The notes under the pieces were generated by a model, which worked only from the letters and a program-made list of their open reading frames with translations, did not search any database and was not told the origin of the DNA. Shown here in pieces: positions 9,240 to 18,046 of a stretch of DNA of 64,000 bases. The position numbers and the translations under genes are program-made. Source of the stretch: Candidatus Thorarchaeota archaeon (GTDB lineage: Archaea; Asgardarchaeota; Thorarchaeia; Thorarchaeales; Thorarchaeaceae). Location: assembly GCA_016840825.1 (NCBI GenBank), contig JAEORN010000106.1:6559-70558 (forward strand), in the 5' to 3' direction. Numbering within the stretch: the first letter of the stretch is position 1; each line of letters begins with the position of its first letter.

Positions 9240-10760
9240 ATGGTAGAGATGGTTGTAGCGATTGATGCTGGAACATCCGGAGTGCGTTCAATCTTCTTTG
9301 ATACAGAAGGGAATGTTCTCTCCATGACCTATCGAGAATTCAATAGCTCATATCCGAGTCCCTCATGGGTGGAACAGAATGCAAATCTATGGTGGGAAAC
9401 AGCATGCGCATCTCTAAAACATTCTATCAAGTCTGACAATATCCAAACGAAGGATATCATCGCTGTATGCATTACGAATCAAAGGGAAACTATTGTGCCT
9501 GTAGATATCCGGGGCAATCCACTACGACCCGCAATCGTATGGCAGGATAGAAGGACAACCAATCAATGTGAATGGATAGCTTCCGAAATCTCTCCTAAGA
9601 CCATTTACTCGATAACTGGACTTACCATCGATCCATATTTCTCAGCTCCCAAGATTCTCTGGATGAAGCAAAATGAGCCTGAGATTTTCAAGAAGGCGCA
9701 CATGTTCCTTCTTGTTCATGATTATCTGGTTTACAAGTTGACTGGTGAATTTGTAACGGATTTTTCTAACGCAAGTCGTACCATGCTACTGGATCTAAAG
9801 AAATCTGTCTGGTCGAACAAATTGCTGGAGGAGTTTAAGATTCCTTCTGAAAAGCTGCCAAGACTTGTAGAGTCTGGCACACTTATTGGTGAGATTTCGA
9901 ATGAAGCTGGCAAAGAAACAAAGCTACGGCCAGGAACTCCAGTGATAGCTGGTGGTGGTGATCAGCAATGTGCTGCATTAGGCGTTGGAGTTGTGAGAGA
10001 AGGTGCTATCAAAGCAACGACCGGTACTGGGACTTTCATACTTGCTTACTCTGGGAATCCTCGATTGGACCCTGAGCGTCGTGTGCTTTGTAGTAGACAT
10101 GTGGTGCCAAACGCATACGTCGTTGAGGCGAGCATGTTCACAACAGGATCTGCTCTTCGCTGGTTGAGAGATCATATTGCCACGGAGGAGCGCCATGTTG
10201 CAGGAGATAGGGGTATTGACCCCTATGAGGTCATCACTGAAGCAGCTGAGACTATACCTGCTGGATCTGAGGGTGTCATTCATCTTCCTCATTTTGTCGG
10301 TGCAGGTGCGCCACATTGGAATCCTCACGCTCGCGGTATATTTGCTGGTCTATCTCTGGGTCATACTCGTCGTCATCTCATGCGATCTGTTCTTGAGGGG
10401 GTGTCCTATGATATCCGCTCGAATCTGGAGGTCATGAAGAAACTCGGTCTTCCTACTGAAGAAGTCAGAGTTACTGGCGGCGCAGCTCGGAGTGACATTT
10501 GGATGCAGATACAGGCTGATGTACTTGGGATTCCTATCATCCGTACGAATCTTGAAGAAGCTACTGCACTTGGAGCAGCGATTCTCGCATGCAAAGGTGT
10601 AGGAGTATTCAGTTCTGTGTCTAGGGCAGCGGATGAGATGGTCGCTCAAAAGGATGTGCTCTATCCTGATGTTGCTAATAGAGAGGTCTATGATGCTGGA
10701 TTTGCTAAATTCACAGAACTCTATCGTGCAATCGCAGGTATCAAATGGGACTCTACTTAG
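9240..10760 (+). CDS. FGGY-family carbohydrate kinase
   Basis: ATP-dependent sugar or polyol kinase of about 506 residues. The actin-like fold is visible as the N-terminal phosphate loop (AIDAGTSGVRSIFFD), ITNQRETIVPVD, IVWQDRRT, the central GGGDQQCAALGVG, TGTGTF and the C-terminal ADP loop VTGGAARSDIWMQIQADV. ITNQRET and IVWQDRRT are closer to glycerol kinase, while the spacing suits both glycerol kinase and xylulokinase, so the substrate is undecided. A longer reading from TTG 9150 exists; I prefer ATG 9240 (or 9249) because the family begins right at this point. Its 3' end overlaps the convergent LarA-like gene by 8 nt. Confidence 0.85.
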   Translation: MVEMVVAIDAGTSGVRSIFFDTEGNVLSMTYREFNSSYPSPSWVEQNANLWWETACASLKHSIKSDNIQTKDIIAVCITNQRETIVPVDIRGNPLRPAIVWQDRRTTNQCEWIASEISPKTIYSITGLTIDPYFSAPKILWMKQNEPEIFKKAHMFLLVHDYLVYKLTGEFVTDFSNASRTMLLDLKKSVWSNKLLEEFKIPSEKLPRLVESGTLIGEISNEAGKETKLRPGTPVIAGGGDQQCAALGVGVVREGAIKATTGTGTFILAYSGNPRLDPERRVLCSRHVVPNAYVVEASMFTTGSALRWLRDHIATEERHVAGDRGIDPYEVITEAAETIPAGSEGVIHLPHFVGAGAPHWNPHARGIFAGLSLGHTRRHLMRSVLEGVSYDIRSNLEVMKKLGLPTEEVRVTGGAARSDIWMQIQADVLGIPIIRTNLEEATALGAAILACKGVGVFSSVSRAADEMVAQKDVLYPDVANREVYDAGFAKFTELYRAIAGIKWDST

Positions 10761-12039
10761 CATAAACCGCAAGCTTGTTTCCTTTGTCTAGTACAAGTAT
10801 ACGCGCCTTGGGATCTTTAGATATCCAACCATCAACTACTTTCTGGATATTATCCACTTTTTCCATATGTACTGACTCAACAGTCATCTTGTCTAGGGAT
10901 GTGTACATCTTGATCATTGATATCCGTTTCATCAATTCTGCGAACTTGTATGCTTTATGCTCGTAGAGGTGATATTTTGAACTGATGGATGCAATTACAT
11001 CATCTAGCGGTGCAGTCAGCTTGTTATAGAAATTCTCAATGGCTGAGTCCGGTGCTACACCATCTCGACATTCAGCAATAAATAACACTTCACCTCCATC
11101 TCTTACAGCATTCTTTGTAAGCTCCATAGCGCGTTGCGCATGATAGAGACTTTTGTCTTGCGGATAGCCACCCGGTGAAACAATAATGAATCTTTCAGGA
11201 GTGACAGTGAAACTTGCAGTTTCATCAAGAAGCTCAATTCCTGCTGTTGTGACGGTTTCGATGTTTCCTGCATCCGCCCAGACAAGCTTTGGTCCATTGG
11301 AGATGACTGCCAGAGTGAAGACCTTAGCATTCTTGGTAACCATTTCCATTGCTTCTCTCATATCATCTGCAAGGGGATTATTCCTCTTGGTTTCATCTGG
11401 ATGATATGGATGCCTCCCAAATGTTGAATTAGGGTCTAGAGCCATTGAATGATTTCCCTCGATGCTTGGAAATGCACAAATCCCTGGTAGGAAATCTTTC
11501 AAGGCATTTGAATAGCCTGCGAAATAATGAGCTTTCATATCTGCAATTGGAACGTAAAGGTCGTGATTTGCTGCAAGAGAGCTAATTATAACTGGTGTTC
11601 CTCGACTTGTCTTTCCGAGATTTATGATATCTGAGTCTTGACAATCATTGATTTTAACCAAGAAATTCTGAATCTTGTTGTCTGTAGCAATCCTCTCAAT
11701 CATATCAACAATCTCTAGATTCTCTGGATGATCCACTTCATGAGAGCCAGTTGTTATCATGAATGTGATACTATTGGCATGCTTCAACCTCGGAATAACT
11801 GCATTGAGTAGCTCCCAATGAGGTTCATCCCGAGTATGATCCTCTACAAGAACACAGACGCTCTTACTCTTGGAGAGATTCTCAAGTGACGGCCCGTGAG
11901 GGTTGTTTAATACCCTGTTGAGTTCTTCTTGAACATTAGGAATGGTTCTTACTTCCTTTGGGATAATCCTGCCTGCATAATTCTTCTCTGGGATATCTAT
12001 AGGAACTTTGGTTTCGCCATATGTCACTTCGATTCTCAT
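10753..12039 (-). CDS. LarA-family (nickel-pincer) racemase-like protein
   Basis: About 428 residues of the lactate racemase LarA family (formerly DUF2088). Visible are VEDHTRDEP near residue 80, MITTGSHE (cf. ATGTHR), and HYFAGYSNALKDFLPG. In the last, the His and the Lys that bind substrate and tether the Ni-pincer cofactor are kept, though the usual GG before the Lys reads NA. GNHSMAL supplies a further His. LarA catalyses hydride-transfer racemisation or epimerisation of 2-hydroxyacids. The larB, larC and larE cofactor genes are not in the window. ATG 12039 has GAGGAA upstream and fits the family N-terminus better than the GTG/ATG at 12072. Substrate unknown. Confidence 0.8.
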   Translation of the reverse strand: MRIEVTYGETKVPIDIPEKNYAGRIIPKEVRTIPNVQEELNRVLNNPHGPSLENLSKSKSVCVLVEDHTRDEPHWELLNAVIPRLKHANSITFMITTGSHEVDHPENLEIVDMIERIATDNKIQNFLVKINDCQDSDIINLGKTSRGTPVIISSLAANHDLYVPIADMKAHYFAGYSNALKDFLPGICAFPSIEGNHSMALDPNSTFGRHPYHPDETKRNNPLADDMREAMEMVTKNAKVFTLAVISNGPKLVWADAGNIETVTTAGIELLDETASFTVTPERFIIVSPGGYPQDKSLYHAQRAMELTKNAVRDGGEVLFIAECRDGVAPDSAIENFYNKLTAPLDDVIASISSKYHLYEHKAYKFAELMKRISMIKMYTSLDKMTVESVHMEKVDNIQKVVDGWISKDPKARILVLDKGNKLAVYAK

Positions 12040-12136
12040 ATTCTGTTCCTCTAAACTGACTTGAACATTCACAAAGAAAAGGATTACACTATGTCCTAGA
12101 GAACACTGATAAAAGCTAGAGTTGTATCAAAGTGAC

Positions 12137-12454
12137 ATGAGTTCCCAGAATCAAGACCAAAGCATGGGTGGCATGGGGAAGTGGTTGGCAATTGGCAGTG
12201 AGCTACCCTGCTCAGTTATTGCTTTGCTGCTAGTTGGCCAAGTTTTTGGTCAATCAGTCCTTGGACCAACTGGCGCAACAACAGGAGCATTGCTAGGAGC
12301 TGTTCTGGGTTTCTTTCTCGGAATCTATGGGGTGTATGCCACTGTCAAATACTATGACAGAATGGAGGTCCAATCTCAACTAAGACGAACCTATATGCCT
12401 CCAGAAGAAGAAATATTCGAGGATGTCAAATTTGACATCCCCGACGAAGACTAG
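12137..12454 (+). CDS. AtpZ/AtpI-like small membrane protein
   Basis: A 105-residue protein with a polar Gly/Met/Gln N-terminus, two hydrophobic helices and an acidic C-terminal tail (EEEIFEDVKFDIPDED). The pattern GSELPCSVIALLLVGQVFG then GLFLGIYGVYATVK-type second helix resembles AtpZ/AtpI proteins that accompany bacterial F-type ATP synthases. Here it lies about 740 bp before the archaeal ATPase subunit C gene, which supports an ATPase-assembly or ion-channel role by context only. ATG 12137 chosen over TTG 12122. Confidence 0.6.
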   Translation: MSSQNQDQSMGGMGKWLAIGSELPCSVIALLLVGQVFGQSVLGPTGATTGALLGAVLGFFLGIYGVYATVKYYDRMEVQSQLRRTYMPPEEEIFEDVKFDIPDED

Positions 12455-12457
12455 TGT

Positions 12458-13045
12458 CTACTTTAGGAATTCTGAATCATCTGCATCTAGAACTTCGATG
12501 ATGATTTTTGTTGAGGACCGTCCTACTCCTGCTATGATTATTTGAATGAGTAGTGCAATGAAGAAGGCTCCTAATGCATAGGAGAATAATAGCAGAAGAA
12601 TCGAATCACCTATCATCGGAATCAGGAATCGATTGTGTATTATCCACCAGATGTAAATGCCGATTATTCCCATAATGAAGACTAAGATTCCATATGCATA
12701 GACTACCAGTTTCACCCTCGGACTATCAAGTCTTACCTGTTCTATTCCTGGTCCGATTACTGCATTTCCTATTCTTCTCGAGAATCTTAGAAAGACGCTA
12801 AGAGCTGCCAAGAATATCATTACTGCTAAGGCACAAGCTATGAGGAATAGAAGAAACTGAAGGTCTTGGTCTAGCTCGGGAAAGATATCCCCGATGTAGT
12901 ATCCCGCGAGTGAGCCAATCATAACGATTACTGCTACGATTTGAACTACGAATGTCAACGTTGCTGAAGTTCTGAAGAGACTACCTATATCGAAGAGGTC
13001 AACTTTCTGGGTTTGCCTAAATTCATCATCTGACATAATTCCCAA
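12458..13045 (-). CDS. Four-helix membrane protein of unknown function
   Basis: A 195-residue protein with four strongly hydrophobic helices (roughly residues 30-50, 60-85, 112-134, 145-170), a polar N-terminus and a C-terminal cytosolic strand segment (KIIIEVLDADDSEFLK). The second Met (MSDDEFRQ) is a plausible alternative start. It converges on the AtpZ-like gene with a 3-nt gap and is divergent from the ATPase genes. No family recognised. Confidence 0.6.
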   Translation of the reverse strand: MGIMSDDEFRQTQKVDLFDIGSLFRTSATLTFVVQIVAVIVMIGSLAGYYIGDIFPELDQDLQFLLFLIACALAVMIFLAALSVFLRFSRRIGNAVIGPGIEQVRLDSPRVKLVVYAYGILVFIMGIIGIYIWWIIHNRFLIPMIGDSILLLLFSYALGAFFIALLIQIIIAGVGRSSTKIIIEVLDADDSEFLK

Positions 13046-13120
13046 CCACTTTTTCTAATGATTATCACGTTTATGAATCTTCGTCAAACCATACTCAGAC
13101 AAGTTGATGCTCCTTCGTTA

Positions 13121-13130
13121 TCCTTATATC
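13121..13130 (+). promoter_or_regulatory. TATA box for ATPase C-K genes
   Basis: TCCTTATATC lies about 65 bp before the subunit C start, placing transcription start near 13150. The same CTTATAT core recurs before other genes here (21285-21293 on minus, 39286-39296). In the leader, CGTCAA-TCCCC-TTGACG (13158-13174) forms a 6-bp stem, followed by GGTGAG (13184-13189) as the Shine-Dalgarno. Confidence 0.45.
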
Positions 13131-13194
13131 AGGTATCACCCGTGTGCAACATCACTGCGTCAATCCCCTTGACGGACGCGAACGGTGAGCAACT

Positions 13195-14259
13195 ATGAGC
13201 TCGAAAGCAGCGAACGAGTATGGATTTGTCAATGCAAGAATTCGTGGTATGATGTCCCGATTTCTCAAACTAGACACCTATGAAGCGCTGCTTCAAACGC
13301 GTTCATATGATGATTTCATCAAGTTGCTGGCTGGTACCTATTATGGTCCGATCGTCAGTAAGGCATACCCTTCAGGGCAACCAACTCCTGACGAACTGGC
13401 ACTTGTTCTCTCAGAGGATTTTGCGAATGTCAGCTATAGTCTGACTAAGTCTCTTTCTGGGAAAGTAAGTGCATTCGCTGAAGCATATATGAAAATGTTC
13501 CTAGCCGAGAGCATCAAATCGATGATTCGAGGCATTCATGTTGGGCTCGATAAAGAAGAGATACTTCGTTTTGCTGTCCCTACTTCACCTGAGCAAGCTG
13601 AGGAGTTTGAGCATTTAGCAGACTCTCGCTCAGTGCAGGGATTCATCGATGAGCTCCCATATTGGGATCTGAAGATCTCTCTTCTTACAAAAGTCCATGT
13701 CTATGAGGAATATGATTCAACAGCTCCGTTAGAGGTTGCGACCGAGAATTGGTATTTGAAGAATCTAATGAAAGCGCTAAATGGCTTCACAGTGGATGAT
13801 CAAAAACGAGTCTTAGATATCGTAGAAGCAAGAGTGGACCTAAGAAATGTTTTGACTATGCTTCGTGCGCTAGCTCTTCAGCTAGAATCTAGAGCAATCG
13901 ATATGTCCCTCGTTGAGTTCACAGGAAGATCAAAAGCATTGTTGGAAACCATAAGATCCAAACCCAATTGGCGCGAAGTCATCTCTGCTCTTGATAGCAC
14001 TCGCTATCGAGAACTTGCTGGACGAATAGCGAGGCTCTATGAGGAAGAGCAGAACCTTGTTTCTGCAGAGCTTGCAATAGAAGACTATATCGCACAGCGT
14101 GTAAAGCAGAAAATGTCTGCGTATCCCTTCCAATTGGGGTCAGTCATTGGATTTTTTAACCTGAAATTCTATGAAGTCCGCAACATACGGTCGATTGCCG
14201 TGGGGATTGAACGAGGCGAGTCTGCCGAAAACATCAGACGAATGATCACTCTATGGTGA
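13195..14259 (+). CDS. atpC: A/V-type ATPase subunit C (d)
   Basis: The funnel-shaped cytosolic subunit that couples the central stalk to the membrane rotor ring. The 354-residue, mainly helical protein carries the family pattern: N-terminal YGFVNARIRGMMSRFL, then repeated YxxLLxTRSYDDFIKLL, VEARVDLRNVLTMLRAL in the middle and a C-terminal FNLKFYEVRNIRSIAVGIE with arginine-rich end. Length matches archaeal subunit C. It is followed after 18 nt by the proteolipid gene. The Shine-Dalgarno GGTGAG is well placed. Confidence 0.92.
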   Translation: MSSKAANEYGFVNARIRGMMSRFLKLDTYEALLQTRSYDDFIKLLAGTYYGPIVSKAYPSGQPTPDELALVLSEDFANVSYSLTKSLSGKVSAFAEAYMKMFLAESIKSMIRGIHVGLDKEEILRFAVPTSPEQAEEFEHLADSRSVQGFIDELPYWDLKISLLTKVHVYEEYDSTAPLEVATENWYLKNLMKALNGFTVDDQKRVLDIVEARVDLRNVLTMLRALALQLESRAIDMSLVEFTGRSKALLETIRSKPNWREVISALDSTRYRELAGRIARLYEEEQNLVSAELAIEDYIAQRVKQKMSAYPFQLGSVIGFFNLKFYEVRNIRSIAVGIERGESAENIRRMITLW

Positions 14260-14277
14260 TAAAAAGGAGATAACCCG

Positions 14278-14664
14278 ATGAAAATAGATACACGAACAAG
14301 CAGTTTCATGTTGTTCATATTGGGTGCAGTCCTGTTCTCACTAGTAATGTCCATATTAGCCCTACCTGCATCTGCGGTAGGAGTTGCTCCCGGGTCAGGG
14401 TTCTCAGCACTTCAAACTGAATCTTCTGGTTGGGCGATAATGGGTCTCGCAGTTGGTGCAGGCCTAGCCATTGGACTAGCTGGAATTGGCGGTGGCCTGG
14501 GCATGGGAACTGCATCTGCAGCAGCACTTGGTGCTATCACTGAGAAACCCGAGACCTTTGGTAAATCAATTCTATATGTTGTATTTATCGAAGCTATCGC
14601 AATCTACGGATTCGTCATTGCTTTCCTTCTAGTTGGATATATCCCTCAATTGATAGGTCACTAA
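14278..14664 (+). CDS. atpK: A/V-type ATPase proteolipid subunit K (c)
   Basis: Membrane rotor subunit that carries the translocated ion. The 128-residue protein starts with a hydrophobic segment ending PASAVG that may be a cleaved leader. Two helices follow: glycine-rich GLAVGAGLAIGLAGIGGGLG and IEAIAIYGFVIAFLL, the latter holding the ion-binding Glu (FIEAIAIYG). It is a single hairpin, so the ring is the small-subunit kind. Glycines and no obvious extra Na+-ligands leave H+ versus Na+ open. Downstream is a hairpin and T-rich run shared with the converging E-H genes. Confidence 0.92.
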   Translation: MKIDTRTSSFMLFILGAVLFSLVMSILALPASAVGVAPGSGFSALQTESSGWAIMGLAVGAGLAIGLAGIGGGLGMGTASAAALGAITEKPETFGKSILYVVFIEAIAIYGFVIAFLLVGYIPQLIGH

Positions 14665-14682
14665 AGGATTCAGTGTACGAGA

Positions 14683-14735
14683 GAAGATGAGGATGGATCA
14701 AACCATCTCTCTATCTTCTTGACTCTATTTTATTC
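14683..14735. terminator. Candidate bidirectional hairpin terminator
   Basis: GAAGAT (14683-14688) pairs with ATCTTC (14713-14718) and GATGG (14692-14696) with CCATC (14703-14707), with an internal loop between. A T-rich stretch (CTATTTTATT) follows on the plus strand. It lies between the converging atpK and atpE genes, whose 65-nt gap is unusually wide for a convergent pair in this window. Confidence 0.4.
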
Positions 14736-15344
14736 CTCAAAAAGAATGGTTGAAACTTCGTCCCTGATTTTATTCTCTAGTCTTTCCATTCTAGCTTCGA
14801 ACGTATTATCGACCCATTTGGTTCCCTCTTGATTTCGAATAATGAGTCCGCCAGAAGCTCTAATATTATCTTTCGCGATAGCGACACTGACTTTCCTACC
14901 TAACTCGTCAGAAATTGCCTTAGCAATACTTGTTGCATTCACAACTTTTTCTTGTCCTTTTGGCAATACGAGCTCAAAGGAATCCTCATGCAAGGCCGCC
15001 GCACCTGCTATTGCAAGCTTTGTGAGCACCTCATCGTATTTGCTACTCTTTGCTTGTTTTCTAAGATCTTCTTCAGCAGTAGCTAGAATTTCTTTGACCA
15101 CGTTCTCCTTCGCGTCGAGAATCTTGTATTTGGCTTTCAGCTTCGCACTCGCTTGCTGTCTTGCCAACTCAGCATCACTTTCTATCTTCGCTTTACTCAT
15201 GATCTGCTGTTCGACAGTCTGCGCCTTTGTCTTTGCATCCTTCAGCATCTGATCTTTTTGGAGTTCAGCTTCCCTCATGATGCCTTTGATTTTCTCCTCA
15301 GTCTTGGTTTCAATGATATTGATAATGTTGGAGATACCGCTCAT
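14730..15344 (-). CDS. atpE: A/V-type ATPase subunit E (peripheral stalk)
   Basis: Stator subunit that pairs with subunit H and holds the A3B3 head. The 204-residue protein has an N-terminal coiled coil rich in Lys, Glu and Ala (to about residue 95) and a C-terminal globular domain with SFELVLPKGQEKVV, ASGGLIIRNQEGTKWVDNTFEARMERL-type ending (split here: GGLIIRNQEGTKWVDNTF then EARMERL), the family signature. GGAGGA inside the end of the upstream H gene drives its start 3 nt after that stop. Confidence 0.9.
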   Translation of the reverse strand: MSGISNIINIIETKTEEKIKGIMREAELQKDQMLKDAKTKAQTVEQQIMSKAKIESDAELARQQASAKLKAKYKILDAKENVVKEILATAEEDLRKQAKSSKYDEVLTKLAIAGAAALHEDSFELVLPKGQEKVVNATSIAKAISDELGRKVSVAIAKDNIRASGGLIIRNQEGTKWVDNTFEARMERLENKIRDEVSTILFEE

Positions 15345-15347
15345 TTT

Positions 15348-15671
15348 CTATTCCTCCTCAAGTAATAGCTTCATAGCAGCTTTGATGGCATCCTTCCTCT
15401 TCTTCTCTGAGGCAGCAATCATTTGCTCGATTTTAGAATCTGTGTCCTTGTGGATTTTGCTTTCGAGCTTCTTAGCTTCACCAGATATTCCTTCAAGAAT
15501 CCTTGTCGATTCTCTCTTTGCGGATTCTTCAGCCTGCTGAATGATCATCTTCGATTCACGGTCGGCTTGATCTCTAATATCCCGTGCCCGTTTCTCGGCT
15601 TCTTCTATCTTCTCACGAGCTGCCATTTCTGCAGCGTGAATCTGTTCAACTCCGTCTTGGGTCGATTCCAT
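15348..15671 (-). CDS. atpH: A/V-type ATPase subunit H (peripheral stalk coiled coil)
   Basis: A 107-residue, almost entirely charged helical protein (ESTQDGVEQIHAAEMAAREK onward) with a continuous coiled-coil heptad pattern, as in archaeal AhaH, the partner of subunit E. It is immediately upstream of subunit E with a 3-nt gap. GAGGG precedes the ATG. The two genes point away from the plus-strand subunit I gene. Confidence 0.8.
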   Translation of the reverse strand: MESTQDGVEQIHAAEMAAREKIEEAEKRARDIRDQADRESKMIIQQAEESAKRESTRILEGISGEAKKLESKIHKDTDSKIEQMIAASEKKRKDAIKAAMKLLLEEE

Positions 15672-15861
15672 TGTTTATCCCTCTAAAGATGGAGACTATT
15701 GTCTTCGTACTACATTCACTGATAAAGATTGAGCTTGCGCTGTTCAATACGCCAAGTCATAACGCTTATCTGTGTATGTACTTGTCTTTGGGTTCAACGT
15801 CTACGCTCAGGTTGAATGCCTTGATATATGCTACGGCGTCATTATTACGGTGAAATTGGCC

Positions 15862-18045
15862 ATGATTCTGAGAATGAGTCCCTCAAAAATGCTTGTCGCC
15901 AAAGTTGTTTCGCACCGAGACCTTGAACGGAAGATGATTCTTGCGTTGGAGGAGTTCAGCCTTTTCGAACCGATTGATGTTCGACATCAAGCCGGGATTC
16001 TGGAGGTCAAGCGAACTCGAGATGAAGAAACAGTTTTTGCAGCCTCGGATAGGATACAAGTTATTCTAGAATCCCTTGATATTGAGACCTCGAGAGGAAT
16101 AGGAAAGCGTGCAACAGTTGATGATCGTGAAATCAGCGATTCCATCGATTTTGTTTCTAAAGTAATTCAATCAGTTGAGCCTGAAATCCTTGAAACAGAC
16201 AAGGAGCTAGCCGCTCTTTCACTAGAGTTGGATCGACAAAAGGGTATCTATGATATTGCCTTGTCATTGGAACCTTTAGGTCTGAATCTTGAGATGATTG
16301 GCACATCTGAGTATACCTACACAACAGCAGGCCGAATAGAATCTGGTCGCCTAAGTAAATTGGAATGGAGTCTTAACGAGATAACCGAGGGTGCTTTTGT
16401 CTTCAGAGCTGTTCCTGGGAGAAAGGCCAAGAATATGATGATAGCGAGTGTTAGCATCCCTATAGAGAGAAAGGATGCCGCAGATCGTATATTCACAGCC
16501 ATCGGTTTTGAAACCTTTAGCGTTCCTGAAAACTACAAAGGTAGTCCTCACCAAATTGCAGAGGAAGCTATGACCCAAATTGCTCAACTTGAGAAGGAAA
16601 TTGAACAGCTAAAGAACAGAAAAGCTCTCATTGCTAAAGAATGGGGCCCACAATTGCTTGCTGCTTGGGAAGTCCTAGAGATTGAGAAAACACGAACGAA
16701 TTTCAAAGGATTCTTGGTCTATACTGAATCATCCGTGAAAGCTTGGGGCTGGGTTCCTGAGGGCACACAAGAAACGCTTCGCTCACTACTCTCAGAATAT
16801 GTTGGCACTGCATACGATTTACAGTTTGATGAACCCGATTTTGCAGAAACAGACTCGCCAACCTATCTGGATAATCCAAGCATCATGAGTGCTACCGAAG
16901 ACGTGGTTTCTGCATATGGTGTTCCATCTAAGAGTGATCTTGATCCAACAAAAATCATGTGGCTGTCATTTCCAATTATCTTTGGACTTGTCTTTGCAGA
17001 TATTGGTCAGGGACTTCTAATCATGCTCATCGGATTCGCTGCGATTAGAGCGAAACGAAGAGGCGATGATTGGGGGCAGATTCTAGGCTATATCCAAAAC
17101 GGTGGATGGGGCCTAGTGATGATGGGTCTATTTGCCATTATAGGCGGCTTTCTATTTGGTAGTTTCTTTGGCTCTGAAACTGTCATTGAGGCGCAATGGG
17201 ATATCTTTGTCCATTATTTCCCTGATGGGAGTCAGAATACATATCGTGCAGCGCATATGCTGAAACTCTCCATAGAAGTTGGCATTATCCATATTTCATT
17301 AGGAATCATTCTGGACATTTATAATAAAATCAAGCATCACAAGCGAGATGGTGCACTCACAAGCCTCTTCTATCTTTGGCTATACCTTGGATTTGTGAAT
17401 CTGCTATTTGGTGTGAGCTATAACAGCATCAATCAATGGTTCAGCCCAGATGGGGCAGTCAATCTTTGGCTACCAATCGTAGGTATTGGCTATGGGACCG
17501 GTAATAACGGAATTTACCCGACACTTCCTATTGCACCTATGACATTCACAATTCTAGGTCTTTTCGTACCTCTGATTCTTATGGCATTGCTGTCGTTCAT
17601 GCACGGAATGGATGGTGCAGTTCACTTTATCGAATCAGCTCTTGGTATGATCAGTCACACTGTCAGCTATGCGCGTATCTTTGCATTGAACACGGTGCAT
17701 GTGATTCTTAGCGGAGTATTCTTTTCTTTCACAGCTGGCCTTTTGGTACTTAACTTCCCTCCTGTTGCTATAGGTGAGATTGTTTTGATACCGGAAACAA
17801 TTCCGTACCATGGAGTGGATATGGTTCCCGGAATGTCCCTGGTTGGAGCTTTGATTGGAACATTCATCGTCGGCATCCTGGAAGGTCTCTTAGCATTCAT
17901 GCATACTTTGCGTTTGCACTTTGTTGAGTGGTTTAGCAAATTCTATCATGCTGGTGGTATTGCATTTGCACCATTCACTGCTAAGAGAATATTCACTATG
18001 CTACCAAGTGCTATAGCTGAGAGTGCAATGGCAACTAATGTGTAA
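15862..18045 (+). CDS. atpI: A/V-type ATPase subunit I (a)
   Basis: Membrane stator subunit forming the ion half-channels. The roughly 727-residue protein has an N-terminal cytosolic arm with two coiled-coil stretches (for example IAQLEKEIEQLKNRKALI) and a C-terminal domain with about eight helices, including PTKIMWLSFPIIFGLVFADIG and ISHTVSYARIFAL. The Arg of SYARIFAL is the essential channel arginine. A long reading from 15772 is open, but the family start corresponds to ATG 15862 or 15874 (MSPSKMLVAKVV). Catalytic A and B and rotor D and F subunits are not within the window. Confidence 0.93.
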   Translation: MILRMSPSKMLVAKVVSHRDLERKMILALEEFSLFEPIDVRHQAGILEVKRTRDEETVFAASDRIQVILESLDIETSRGIGKRATVDDREISDSIDFVSKVIQSVEPEILETDKELAALSLELDRQKGIYDIALSLEPLGLNLEMIGTSEYTYTTAGRIESGRLSKLEWSLNEITEGAFVFRAVPGRKAKNMMIASVSIPIERKDAADRIFTAIGFETFSVPENYKGSPHQIAEEAMTQIAQLEKEIEQLKNRKALIAKEWGPQLLAAWEVLEIEKTRTNFKGFLVYTESSVKAWGWVPEGTQETLRSLLSEYVGTAYDLQFDEPDFAETDSPTYLDNPSIMSATEDVVSAYGVPSKSDLDPTKIMWLSFPIIFGLVFADIGQGLLIMLIGFAAIRAKRRGDDWGQILGYIQNGGWGLVMMGLFAIIGGFLFGSFFGSETVIEAQWDIFVHYFPDGSQNTYRAAHMLKLSIEVGIIHISLGIILDIYNKIKHHKRDGALTSLFYLWLYLGFVNLLFGVSYNSINQWFSPDGAVNLWLPIVGIGYGTGNNGIYPTLPIAPMTFTILGLFVPLILMALLSFMHGMDGAVHFIESALGMISHTVSYARIFALNTVHVILSGVFFSFTAGLLVLNFPPVAIGEIVLIPETIPYHGVDMVPGMSLVGALIGTFIVGILEGLLAFMHTLRLHFVEWFSKFYHAGGIAFAPFTAKRIFTMLPSAIAESAMATNV

Positions 18046-18046
18046 T

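Noticed and set aside
15772..15861. N-terminal extension of ATPase subunit I
   Set aside because: The family starts near MSPSKMLVAKVV; the upstream 30 codons overlap the divergent promoter area of the H-E genes.
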